10,936 nucleotides of DNA. Source: Clostridia bacterium (lineage in GTDB: Bacteria; Bacillota; Clostridia; RGIG6154). Within the stretch, counting starts at the first letter, position 1; each line of letters opens with the position of its first letter. Of the stretch, positions 1 to 6,661 are shown piece by piece. Position numbers and translations under genes: made by a program. The notes below the pieces were generated by a model. The model was given only the letters and a program-made list of their open reading frames with translations. It was not told the DNA's origin and did not search any database. The stretch spans positions 1-10,936 of the forward strand of contig JAFWXG010000051.1 of assembly GCA_017523005.1 (NCBI GenBank), in the 5' to 3' direction.

Positions 1-1
1 C

Positions 2-1087
2 AATATGGGTAATACCTTATCTTCATTTACTGATGGTAAAGCATACTTATTGCAATTTAATGATGATAATTATTTTGCATACCTTTGCTCATTCAAGAGA
101 AAAGAAGATTTGAAGTCTGTTACTTACACATACAAAATCGGCAACCAGACACAGACAACAACAGTAGACTCATTCCCGTTTGAAACAATAATTAAAGTTC
201 CTGCGACTGAAAGCTTTGAATACACAGTTACAGGTGTAGGTCTAAATGGAGAAACATTTGATTTTGGTAAGGGTAAATTGAGTCCGTTAACAGAAAAACA
301 AAACTCTGCTCCGTTTAACGGAAATAAAACTTCTGAACCTGTTAATGTAGATATGCCATATTTCAACCCAGTAACAGTTAACATTAAGGGCTTGGGTTCA
401 GGTCAAGGCAAAATCCGTATTGTTGTTGCAAATGAAGAATTAGGCTTTGCAGGTAAACTTGAAAACGGAGTTTTGGTAGGTGCTAAAATCAAAACAGTAT
501 TTACATCTACTGAAGACGGTCAAAGATATTTGGTTGAAAACATGATTTTAAGTTCAGAAGTAAGTACAGGAAGTACAGTTTTAGTTATTGATCCTTCTGG
601 TTCCGTAAAACCAGATAGTATTAACAGCAAGTATACAGTAACTAACGGAATAATCTTCCATCCTACTTCAGGTACATCAGAAGCGAAATTGTATAACGAA
701 GATGGCGCAATTTCAACACCAACAACTGAAAGAAGAAAACCGTTACCTGACTTTGAAACATTCACACTCGCTCCTGAACCAGGAGACTGGGGTAGCCATG
801 TAGGCGTTTTCAGATTCTTCTTGCCAATTTCAGGCTTCCCATTTGAAGTGTCAGAAGACATTTTGAAGAGATGTAAGGTTACATTGGTAACAACAGAAGC
901 TGCAACAGGCAAAGTTGAAACTCACTATACAAAGGTTACAGGCAACGAAATGCGCGGTCTGGAAACTGTAGTTATCGTTGAGAGACCTGAAACAATCGGT
1001 AAAGACAGAGAAAGTATTGCATCAAATGGTATTTATTCAGCATTCTCACTGACATTCGATGTTCCGGATCCATTAGATTTTGACTAA
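2..1087 (+). CDS. C-terminal part of an unrecognised beta-rich protein (5' end outside window)
   Basis: The frame is open to the left window edge and stops with TAA at 1085-1087. An ATG lies at position 5, but only four bases precede it and no ribosome binding site can be seen, so this is probably the tail of a longer protein. About 360 residues are visible. They are rich in Thr, Ser, Val, Gly and Asn, with very few Cys, and show short alternating hydrophobic and polar stretches typical of stacked Ig-like or other beta-sandwich domains. I see no transmembrane helix, LPXTG sorting signal or SLH repeats in this part. The last residues are acidic (DPLDFD). I do not recognise the family. A secreted or cell-surface multidomain protein is a reasonable guess from composition alone. 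A strong terminator follows 10 bp after the stop, so this is the end of its transcription unit. Confidence 0.75.
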   Translation, partial: NMGNTLSSFTDGKAYLLQFNDDNYFAYLCSFKRKEDLKSVTYTYKIGNQTQTTTVDSFPFETIIKVPATESFEYTVTGVGLNGETFDFGKGKLSPLTEKQNSAPFNGNKTSEPVNVDMPYFNPVTVNIKGLGSGQGKIRIVVANEELGFAGKLENGVLVGAKIKTVFTSTEDGQRYLVENMILSSEVSTGSTVLVIDPSGSVKPDSINSKYTVTNGIIFHPTSGTSEAKLYNEDGAISTPTTERRKPLPDFETFTLAPEPGDWGSHVGVFRFFLPISGFPFEVSEDILKRCKVTLVTTEAATGKVETHYTKVTGNEMRGLETVVIVERPETIGKDRESIASNGIYSAFSLTFDVPDPLDFD

Positions 1088-1097
1088 ACTAAATATT

Positions 1098-1130
1098 AAA
1101 AGAGAGTGTAATTTTACACTCTCTTTTTTT
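1098..1130 (+). terminator. Rho-independent terminator after the first gene
   Basis: A perfect 13-bp stem (1098-1110 with 1115-1127, core AGAGAGTGTA / TACACTCTCT) with a 4-nt loop is followed by a T run ending at 1130. It starts 10 bp downstream of the stop codon of the + strand gene. Confidence 0.9.
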
Positions 1131-1143
1131 AGAAAAAAGACAT

Positions 1144-1175
1144 AAATAAAAAGCTCTCAATTTCTTGAGAGCTTT
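1144..1175 (-). terminator. Rho-independent terminator of the aminotransferase/oxidoreductase transcript
   Basis: An 11-bp perfect stem (1150-1160 with 1165-1175, AAAGCTCTCAA / TTGAGAGCTTT) has the loop TTTC. On the - strand it is followed by the T-rich tract TTTTTATTT. It lies just past the stop codon of the oxidoreductase at 1187 and faces the + strand terminator at 1098-1130, so the two convergent genes each have their own terminator. Confidence 0.85.
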
Positions 1176-1186
1176 ATTTATTTAAA

Positions 1187-2320
1187 TTAGTCGATAACTT
1201 CTGTAGATTTATTATAGAATGATTTAAGAGCTGCAGTTGCAAGTGTGTGTGAAAGCACTGTTTCTTCAGGTTTGAATAAACCGAAAGGAACTTCTTTTCC
1301 TGAATATTCAAGCATAAATGCAGCAATCTGTTGCTGAATTGCATCAGTAAAACCAAACTCGAAGATAGGACCTGTAATTGTAGGAATCATTGGTTTGTAA
1401 CCGATGATAATACGGTTCCAGGACTGTTCTTTACCCCATGAAGATGTGTAATGGAATGCGTTTGCATCATCACTTGAGAATTTAGCGCTACATTCTGTGC
1501 CGTAAATTTCAAAGTACCAATGGTTTGTAGAACCCGGGCACATACGCTTTGTTTCAAATGTAATCGGGATTTCATCTCCGTCAGCATTTAAAGTTGTGCA
1601 GAAGATTGTGCAGTTGTCGAATGTATCGCAAACTGCCATTCCGCCTTTCCCGTCAGGGCGTTCTTTAACGATGTTGCTGAAGTGCGCTCTTACTGTCTTT
1701 GGTTTGAAACCAAGACGGAAAGGAACATGCTGTGTGTGAATACCAAGGTCGCCAAGACAACCGTATTCGCCGTTAAATTTAACCATTCTCTTCCAGTTAA
1801 TAGGTTTATTTACATCCATATCACTGCAGTGGTTAAAGCCACATTTAACTTCCAGAATTTTGCCGAATTTGCCTTCTTTGAACCATTTTATCATGGTCTG
1901 CATAGCAGGGTAGTAAGGAAATTCTGAACAGCAACGAACAAACACATCTGGATTTGCTTCAATTGCTTTCATAATATTTTCATTAGCTTTTTTATCAATA
2001 CCAAACGGTTTTTCGCCTAAGAGGGCTTTACCACTGTTGATGATATCAATATAAAATTGCTCGTGAAGATTGTGAGGAACTGCACAGTAAATAGCGTCGA
2101 TATCTTCTTTATCTAAAAGTTCTTTGTAATCTGAAACAGCGTATTTGATTTCAGGGAAGTTCTTCTGAAACCATTCCATTTCAGCAGGAACTACAGAACA
2201 AATACCAACGATTTCAGGTTTCGGAACATCTTCAGTAAGATGGCACCAACGCGCTGCTGCGGAAGCAAATTCTCTTGCCATAAGACCGCAGCCTACAAGA
2301 CCAAATCTAACAGTTTTCAT
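1187..2320 (-). CDS. Gfo/Idh/MocA-family NAD(P)-dependent oxidoreductase
   Basis: The 377-residue protein has the standard architecture of the family. An N-terminal Rossmann fold carries the dinucleotide motif GLVGCGLMA (residues 7-15), the conserved EKPFG motif lies at 103-107, and a C-terminal beta-sheet substrate domain follows. The DLGIHTQH segment (191-198) matches the place where the family carries its catalytic His. Members oxidise or reduce sugars, inositols, amino-sugars and related polyols, and the substrate here cannot be read from sequence. The start at 2320 is chosen because AAGGAGA (2327-2333) lies 6 bp upstream; an in-frame start at 2365 would lie inside an intercistronic hairpin and lacks a ribosome site. 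It lies 67 bp downstream of the class III aminotransferase on the same strand, probably in the same transcript, and is followed by a terminator. The pairing suggests interconversion of a keto and amino group on a sugar-like or polyol substrate, which is inference. Confidence 0.9.
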   Translation of the reverse strand: MKTVRFGLVGCGLMAREFASAAARWCHLTEDVPKPEIVGICSVVPAEMEWFQKNFPEIKYAVSDYKELLDKEDIDAIYCAVPHNLHEQFYIDIINSGKALLGEKPFGIDKKANENIMKAIEANPDVFVRCCSEFPYYPAMQTMIKWFKEGKFGKILEVKCGFNHCSDMDVNKPINWKRMVKFNGEYGCLGDLGIHTQHVPFRLGFKPKTVRAHFSNIVKERPDGKGGMAVCDTFDNCTIFCTTLNADGDEIPITFETKRMCPGSTNHWYFEIYGTECSAKFSSDDANAFHYTSSWGKEQSWNRIIIGYKPMIPTITGPIFEFGFTDAIQQQIAAFMLEYSGKEVPFGLFKPEETVLSHTLATAALKSFYNKSTEVID

Positions 2321-2346
2321 AACTTTTCTCCTTATAAAGTAACTAC

Positions 2347-2371
2347 ACGCCGATGCTTTACACATCGGCGT
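2347..2371 (-). other. Intercistronic hairpin between aminotransferase and oxidoreductase genes
   Basis: A perfect 9-bp stem, ACGCCGATG (2347-2355) with CATCGGCGT (2363-2371), has a 7-nt loop and a few more pairs beyond a single-base bulge. No T run follows it on the - strand, so it is not a classical terminator. It may be a stabilising or processing structure that tunes the downstream gene. Confidence 0.6.
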
Positions 2372-2387
2372 TGTAATTTAAATTTAA

Positions 2388-3758
2388 TCAATAGCCAAAA
2401 TGTTTTTCGGTTTCAACAATTGCTTCTTCAATGATGTCAAGACCTTTAAGTGCAGCCTCGTCGTCCAAAATCATTGGAGGAGACATACGCAAGATGTGAC
2501 CTGATGGAACCCAAGCCAAACCTTTTTCGAATGCTTTCTGATAAATCATTGTACCAGCTTCAGCAAATGGTTCTTTTGTTTCACGGTCTTTAACAATTTC
2601 GATAGCCTGTAAGCAACCGATTGCACGAACATCACCAATGATAGGATGAGCTGCTTTCATTTCTTCCATTCTCTTGAGCATGATTTCGCCAAGGTGAGCA
2701 GAGCGTTCGTTCAAGTTTTCTTCTTCGATAACTTTAATTGATTCAAGAGCAGCTGCGCAAGCCATTGGGTTACCACCATAGCTTGAAGATGCAGAAATCT
2801 TTTCAATTGCAGGAGCAAGATCCTTAGATACTGCAAGACAAGTAACAGGGAAACCGTTACCAAAGCCTTTACCTAATGTGGTAATGTCAGCTGTAACATT
2901 CCAGTGATCCATAGCAAGATATTTACCGGTTCTTGCCATACAGTTCAATACTTCGTCAGCGAAGAGAAGAATTCCTCTCTTATCGCAAAGAGCACGGAGT
3001 GCAGGCATAAAGTCTGCAGGAGGAATAATAGAACCGCCCCAACCCTGAATTGGCTCTAATACGATTGCAGCAACATTTTTACCGCCTGATGCACACTGGT
3101 TATCAAGCATACCTTCAATCATTCTGATATAAGGTGAAGAATCTTTCCAAGCTTCTTCAGGAGTTCTTCCAAAGAAGTCACGATATGGATTTGGTCTTGG
3201 AGCAAGCATGAAGCCTGGTGCTCTCATGTATGTATCAGCACCTACAACTGCCAAGGAGTTTGCACCATAGGTTTTACCATGGAAGTCTCTCCAGAAAGAA
3301 ATGAATTCCTGTTTGCCTGTTGCTGCACGAGCGCAACGAAGACCTGCTTCAACTGCAGTTGTACCAGAATCATAGAACTGGAAGCCTGCGAAACGACCGC
3401 CTGTAATTTCGTGAAGTTTTTCAACTAATTCCATCTTTACTTTTGTAGTAAAGTCATGGCAGTTCATAAGATTTTTTGCATGGTGTGCAACAGCTTCACT
3501 GATTTTTGGATGGCAGTGGCCAAGACCTGTTACATAAATACCTGAAGAGAAATCAAGATATGTATTTCCGTCAACGTCTTTTAATGTGTAGCCGTAACCT
3601 GATTCAAAAGAAACAGGGAAAAGCTGAACCTGACTTGAATATCCTTTCATATATTTTGCGCATCTTTCATGATACTCAATTGATTTTGGACCCGGAACAG
3701 TAGCAGAAACCATATTCGGTACTGTTGAAAGGTCAACACTTGCCCAGTTTTTACTCAT
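2388..3758 (-). CDS. Class III (GABA/ornithine-type) PLP-dependent aminotransferase
   Basis: The 456-residue length is typical of fold-type I, class III aminotransferases. Visible motifs in order are the PLP-phosphate region DSGTTAVEAGLRCAR (130-144), the aromatic F-H-G segment (159-161), LEPIQGWGG (234-242), the aspartate that contacts the PLP pyridine nitrogen in FADEV (D268), and the PLP Schiff-base lysine in TTLGKGFGNGFP (K297). The family moves an amino group between an omega- or alpha-amino donor and a keto acid or aldehyde, or in dialkylglycine decarboxylase couples this to decarboxylation. The exact substrate is not readable. The segment after DEV (LNCMARTG) differs from the common QTGFGRTG, which argues against a plain GABA or ornithine enzyme. 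The start at 3758 has AAGGAG at 3767-3772, 8 bp upstream. An upstream in-frame start at 3803 falls within a leader hairpin. It has its own promoter (3847-3875), with the DeoR gene upstream and the oxidoreductase downstream. Confidence 0.93.
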   Translation of the reverse strand: MSKNWASVDLSTVPNMVSATVPGPKSIEYHERCAKYMKGYSSQVQLFPVSFESGYGYTLKDVDGNTYLDFSSGIYVTGLGHCHPKISEAVAHHAKNLMNCHDFTTKVKMELVEKLHEITGGRFAGFQFYDSGTTAVEAGLRCARAATGKQEFISFWRDFHGKTYGANSLAVVGADTYMRAPGFMLAPRPNPYRDFFGRTPEEAWKDSSPYIRMIEGMLDNQCASGGKNVAAIVLEPIQGWGGSIIPPADFMPALRALCDKRGILLFADEVLNCMARTGKYLAMDHWNVTADITTLGKGFGNGFPVTCLAVSKDLAPAIEKISASSSYGGNPMACAAALESIKVIEEENLNERSAHLGEIMLKRMEEMKAAHPIIGDVRAIGCLQAIEIVKDRETKEPFAEAGTMIYQKAFEKGLAWVPSGHILRMSPPMILDDEAALKGLDIIEEAIVETEKHFGY

Positions 3759-3779
3759 GTTAATCGCTCCTTTTTTATT

Positions 3780-3809
3780 TGAAAGGCAGCATATCAAATG
3801 CACCTTTCA
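3780..3809 (-). other. Leader hairpin in the 5' UTR of the aminotransferase gene
   Basis: A two-part stem lies between the promoter and the ribosome site: TGAAAGG (3780-3786) with CCTTTCA (3803-3809), a small asymmetric internal loop, then GCAT (3789-3792) with ATGC (3798-3801) around a 5-nt loop. As DNA it could also serve as a dyad operator. It matches no riboswitch that I recognise. Confidence 0.45.
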
Positions 3810-3846
3810 TTTGGTTTTATTTTTTGTTACTTTTACTTTCAAAATT

Positions 3847-3875
3847 ATTATAACATTTTTTGAAAAAAATGTCAA
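3847..3875 (-). promoter_or_regulatory. Consensus sigma-A promoter for aminotransferase/oxidoreductase, with inverted repeat in the spacer
   Basis: On the - strand there is a perfect -35 TTGACA (3870-3875), a 17-bp spacer, and a perfect -10 TATAAT (3847-3852) preceded by the extended TGT. Positions 3853-3872 form a 9-bp perfect inverted repeat, ACATTTTTT / AAAAAATGT with 2 bp between. It fills the spacer and overlaps the -35 box, which is a good position for a repressor operator. The neighbouring DeoR-family protein is the obvious candidate (inference). The promoter begins about 20 bp downstream of the DeoR stop codon. Confidence 0.8.
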
Positions 3876-3895
3876 TACAAATCTTAAAAAAATAT

Positions 3896-4666
3896 CTATT
3901 TTGCGATAATTATCTTGACTTTTTTATCATACAAACTATTCAAAATACCTGTGTTGGCAGTCTCGTTTGTTATGATTGCGTCAATGTTTGTAAGATTTCC
4001 TATATTTGCAAATGCTGTTCTGCCGAATTTACTGTAATCTGCAGTGATAATTGTTTTCTTGGAATGTTCAATCATAGAATTACAGATTTCTGCCTCCTGA
4101 TAATAAAAGGTAGAAACGCCTTTGGTTGCGTCTATTCCGTCAACCGACATAATGAAAACATCAGCAGAGTATTGCTCTAAAGATTTGAGTGCGGTTACAC
4201 CGTATGTGAATTGGTAGTCACTGTTTACATCTCCGCCAAGCAAAATGATTTTAAAATTGTGGTTTTTTGCACCTTCTACAGCTAATGCAATTGAATTTGT
4301 AACAATTGTGACTTTTTTATCTTTGAGTGCACGCATTACAAATATCGGGGTAGTGCCGGCGTTCATCATGATGGTAGAATTATTTTTAATCATTTTAGCT
4401 ATGTGGTTTGCGATACATTCTTTCTCTTTTGCGTTTGTGTTTGCACGCTGGACAAAGTTCATGTCATAGTAGGATTTGTAGGTTGTAATTGCGCCGCCGT
4501 GAACACGGGTCAATAAATCCTGTTTTTCAAGTTCAGTGAGGTCTGTACGAATAGCAACACCAGATACTCCGAACATATTGCTAAGTTCATTTACATTAAC
4601 TTTTCCGTTTTCGTTGAGCAGTTCTATAATTTTATTTCTTCGCTCGGTTACGGTCAAAATTTCCAT
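3896..4666 (-). CDS. DeoR/GlpR-family transcriptional regulator
   Basis: The protein of about 256 residues has the two family domains. The first 60 or so residues form the DeoR winged helix, with the hallmark run VAIRTDLTELEKQDLLTRVHGG. The rest is the DeoR C-terminal sensor domain, which resembles ribose-5-phosphate isomerase and includes NAGTTP, a TNS stretch, LLGGDVN and the DGIDATKGVST segment. Such regulators are usually repressors released by a phosphorylated sugar. The ATG at 4666 is preferred because AAGG (4675-4678) lies 8 bp upstream; a GTG one codon earlier (4669) is possible. A stronger AGGAGG at 4683-4688 is too far away and probably lies at or before the transcription start. The gene lies directly upstream of the aminotransferase and oxidoreductase genes on the same strand and has its own promoter. 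It most likely controls them, and their promoter carries an inverted repeat. Confidence 0.92.
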   Translation of the reverse strand: MEILTVTERRNKIIELLNENGKVNVNELSNMFGVSGVAIRTDLTELEKQDLLTRVHGGAITTYKSYYDMNFVQRANTNAKEKECIANHIAKMIKNNSTIMMNAGTTPIFVMRALKDKKVTIVTNSIALAVEGAKNHNFKIILLGGDVNSDYQFTYGVTALKSLEQYSADVFIMSVDGIDATKGVSTFYYQEAEICNSMIEHSKKTIITADYSKFGRTAFANIGNLTNIDAIITNETANTGILNSLYDKKVKIIIAK

Positions 4667-4691
4667 CACGATTACCTTCTTTCCTCCTTAT

Positions 4692-4720
4692 ATGATATCA
4701 CAAAAAGAAAGACAAGTCAA
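4692..4720 (-). promoter_or_regulatory. Sigma-A promoter for the deoR-family gene
   Basis: On the - strand, TTGACT (4715-4720), a 17-bp spacer and TATCAT (4692-4697) form a good promoter. It lies just past the terminator of the ABC-F gene. A start about 7 bp past the -10 would leave a leader of only about 15-20 nt, which supports the AAGG at 4675-4678 as the working ribosome site. Confidence 0.65.
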
Positions 4721-4721
4721 A

Positions 4722-4748
4722 CAAAAAGGATTGCATCAGCAATCCTTT
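4722..4748 (-). terminator. Rho-independent terminator of the ABC-F gene, overlapping its stop codon
   Basis: A perfect 10-bp stem, AAAGGATTGC (4725-4734) with GCAATCCTTT (4739-4748), has a 4-nt loop. On the - strand it is followed by TTTTTGTTTG. The hairpin begins inside the TAA stop codon (4747-4749), so the gene has essentially no 3' untranslated region before its terminator. Confidence 0.88.
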
Positions 4749-6300
4749 AAACAATCTTAGTACTCCATTCCGATACATCCCAGACTTCGTCTACTACATT
4801 GTTGTAAAATTCGGGTTCGTGACTTACTAAAAGAACGGTACCTTTAAACGCCTTTACCGCACGGGCAAGCTCTTCTTTTGCGTCTATGTCGAGATGGTTT
4901 GTAGGCTCATCAAGAACTAAAATATTTGACTCTTTTTGCATAAGCTTGCAAAGTCTTACCTTTGCATTTTCTCCACCCGACAAAACTTTCATTTTGCTTG
5001 TAATGTGCTCTGTTGTAAGTCCGCATTTTGCAAGAGCACTTCTGGCCTCTGCATTGGTAAGAGAGGGAAATTCGTCCCAGAATTCCTGAAGAGCAGTTTT
5101 GTCGGAGCATTTCTCCTCCTGTTCAAAGTATCCTACACTTAAAAATTGGTCGTGTTCAATCTTGCCTTCGATTGGAGGAATAAGCTTTAAAAGAGTTTTT
5201 AACAGAGTAGATTTTCCAAGTCCGTTGACACCCTTGATTGCAATTTTTTTGTTTCTTTCAACTGTAAGGTTTACAGGTTTTGTGAGTGGCAAGTCGTAGC
5301 CTATAACAAGATTTTCGGCGGATATCGCAATCTTACCTGTGGAGCGGTCTGATTTGAAATTGAAAGTGGGTTTAATTTTCTCAGGTGCGATGGTTATTCT
5401 CTCAATTTTATCAAGCTCTTTTTGCCTTGAACGGGCGAGTGTTGCAGTTGCTGCTCTTGCCTTGTTTCTTGCAACAAAATCTTCAAGGTCTGCAATTTTC
5501 TTCTGCTGTTTTTTGTATTCCTGCTCAACCTGTTGCTTTTTTAAGTCATACATTCTCAAAAAGTCCTCGTAAGTGCCCTTGTAGCGTGTTAAATTTGTGT
5601 TTTCGAGATGATAAATAATGTTTGTAACTTTGGTCAGGAACGGAATATCGTGAGATACTAAAATAAACGCATTTTCATAATTCTGCAAAAAGTTGGTTAA
5701 CCATTCGATATGATTTTCATCTAAAAAGTTTGTAGGCTCGTCTAAAATTAGAATCATGGGATTTTCAAGCAGTACTTTTGCAAGCAGTACCTTTGAACGC
5801 TGACCTCCGCTTAATTCCGATACATCCCTGTCCAAACCGATATCAGCAAGCCCTAAACCGTTTGCATATTCAGAAATTTTTGTGTCGATGGTGTAGTAAC
5901 CCGACATATCTAAAATCTCCTGAATTTCGCCTACATCTTCCATCAAAACAGCTATTTCATCATCTGATGCGTCTGCCATTTTGTCATACATAGAAAGCAT
6001 CTCTGCCTCTAAATCGTTAAGATGGGAAAATGCGTCACGAAGTACATCTTTAATGGTCTTGCCTTTGCCGAGCGAAGAATATTGGTCAAGATAGCCGTAG
6101 GTTATGTGTCTGCACCATTCAACTGTGCCGATTTCAGGGGTCATTTCGCCTGTTATAATTTTAAGAAAAGTGGATTTTCCCTCGCCGTTTGCCCCGATTA
6201 AACCAATATGTTCACCCTTTAAAAGACGAAAGCTTGCATCTTCTAAAATTTGTCTGCCACCAAAGCTGTGGCTTATATTTAACGCATTTAAAATACTCAT
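4747..6300 (-). CDS. ABC-F family ATP-binding cassette protein (duplicated ATPase, no membrane domain)
   Basis: The 517-residue protein carries two complete ABC ATPase domains in one chain. Domain 1 has Walker A GANGEGKST (36-44), signature LSGGQ (163-167) and Walker B LILDEPTNFLD (184-194). Domain 2 has Walker A GVNGLGKST (357-365), signature LSGGE (440-444) and Walker B LVLDEPTNHLD (461-471). Between them lies a charged, Lys/Gln/Glu-rich helical linker (about 250-315) that matches the interdomain linker of ABC-F proteins. There are no transmembrane segments, so this is a cytosolic translation factor and not a transporter. ABC-F members bind the ribosomal E site; some are housekeeping factors like EttA and others protect ribosomes from antibiotics. 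The sequence does not let me choose between these roles. Both catalytic glutamates (DEP) are intact. The ATG at 6300 has AAGGAGA (6307-6313) 6 bp upstream. It is a single-gene unit with its own promoter and terminator. Confidence 0.93.
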   Translation of the reverse strand: MSILNALNISHSFGGRQILEDASFRLLKGEHIGLIGANGEGKSTFLKIITGEMTPEIGTVEWCRHITYGYLDQYSSLGKGKTIKDVLRDAFSHLNDLEAEMLSMYDKMADASDDEIAVLMEDVGEIQEILDMSGYYTIDTKISEYANGLGLADIGLDRDVSELSGGQRSKVLLAKVLLENPMILILDEPTNFLDENHIEWLTNFLQNYENAFILVSHDIPFLTKVTNIIYHLENTNLTRYKGTYEDFLRMYDLKKQQVEQEYKKQQKKIADLEDFVARNKARAATATLARSRQKELDKIERITIAPEKIKPTFNFKSDRSTGKIAISAENLVIGYDLPLTKPVNLTVERNKKIAIKGVNGLGKSTLLKTLLKLIPPIEGKIEHDQFLSVGYFEQEEKCSDKTALQEFWDEFPSLTNAEARSALAKCGLTTEHITSKMKVLSGGENAKVRLCKLMQKESNILVLDEPTNHLDIDAKEELARAVKAFKGTVLLVSHEPEFYNNVVDEVWDVSEWSTKIV

Positions 6301-6328
6301 AAATTATCTCCTTGTTTATATTCACGAT

Positions 6329-6357
6329 ATTATATCAATTTTTGGTGGTATTGTCAA
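6329..6357 (-). promoter_or_regulatory. Consensus sigma-A promoter for the ABC-F gene
   Basis: On the - strand, a perfect TTGACA (6352-6357), a 17-bp spacer and a perfect TATAAT (6329-6334) preceded by the extended TGA lie about 30 bp upstream of the start codon. The leader is short, with no room for an upstream regulatory ORF of the kind that controls some antibiotic-resistance ABC-F genes. Confidence 0.8.
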
Positions 6358-6384
6358 ATTTAATTGGGATACTCTGCATTTCAC

Positions 6385-6505
6385 ATTTTTTCGAACGCCC
6401 CTGGCGTTACTGAAAAAATTGCTCATTCGAGACTTCACGGTTCGTATCACTTCGTGCTACGCCCGCTCCGACGAAACGCTACGCGTTTCTCATCCCGTCT
6501 GTGTA
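6385..6505. repeat. GC-richer, hairpin-dense segment beside the tRNA gene; possible dispersed repeat
   Basis: This noncoding stretch is visibly richer in G and C than the flanking intergenic DNA and is built from consecutive short palindromes. Positions 6385-6419 pair ATTTTTTC with GAAAAAAT around an inner AACGCC/GGCGTT stem. A second stem, GTATCAC/GTGCTAC, has one mismatch and lies at about 6444-6460. Positions 6473-6489 pair GAAACGC with GCGTTTC over a 3-nt loop. It lies downstream of the tRNA terminator in the tRNA's direction and upstream of the ABC-F promoter. It could be a REP- or MITE-like palindromic unit or remains of a structured RNA. The repeat status is inferred from its composition, since no second copy is present in the window. 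Confidence 0.4.
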
Positions 6506-6559
6506 TTCTCCGCCAATAAAAAAAGCACCCATGTGGGTGCTTTTTTTATTGGCGGAGAA
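6506..6559. repeat. 26-bp perfect inverted repeat that includes the tRNA-Ser 3' end
   Basis: Positions 6506-6531 are the exact reverse complement of 6534-6559, with only TG between them. The right arm contains the encoded CCA, the discriminator and six bases of the 3' acceptor strand of the tRNA-Ser gene (6550-6559), plus the T run. The left arm repeats all of this in opposite orientation. The central part acts as a terminator. The arms extend well beyond what a terminator needs. Confidence 0.9.
6518..6547 (-). terminator. Rho-independent terminator of tRNA-Ser; symmetric and possibly bidirectional
   Basis: The core stem GCACCCA / TGGGTGC (6525-6531 with 6534-6540) is flanked by A7 on one side and T7 on the other, so each strand reads as hairpin plus T run. 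For the - strand tRNA it starts 2 bp after the CCA end. It could equally stop + strand transcripts. Confidence 0.85.
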
Positions 6560-6641
6560 GGAGGGATTCGAACCCTCGAACCGCTTTTGACGGTTACACG
6601 ATTTCCAATCGTGCGCGCTCGACCAGCTACGCGACTTCTCC
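6550..6641 (-). tRNA. tRNA-Ser (anticodon GGA)
   Basis: On the - strand the gene starts with the acceptor strand GGAGAAG (6635-6641) and ends with CTTCTCC (6554-6560), discriminator G and an encoded CCA (6550-6552). The anticodon stem CACGA/TCGTG encloses the loop TTGGAAA, giving anticodon GGA (6604-6606), which reads UCC and UCU. The long variable arm (an ACCG/CGGT stem) marks a class II tRNA and fits serine. The T arm GAGGG-TTCGAAT-CCCTC is perfect. The 92-nt length including CCA is normal. It is a single tRNA with its own promoter at 6699-6727 and terminator at 6518-6547. Confidence 0.97.
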
Positions 6642-6661
6642 ATAAAATATTTGCTTTTATT

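Noticed and set aside
520..912. A 130-codon - strand open frame inside the first gene
   Set aside because: It is antisense to a well-supported frame, has no ribosome site and shows no recognisable protein features.
2318..2365. A 15-codon N-terminal extension of the oxidoreductase starting at 2365
   Set aside because: The start lies within an intercistronic hairpin and lacks a ribosome site, while the ATG at 2320 has AAGGAGA at good spacing and begins the Rossmann fold normally.
6506..6559. Attachment site of an integrated element at the tRNA 3' end
   Set aside because: The duplicated tRNA end is inverted, not direct, and only 2 bp from the original. No integrase or other mobile genes are present.
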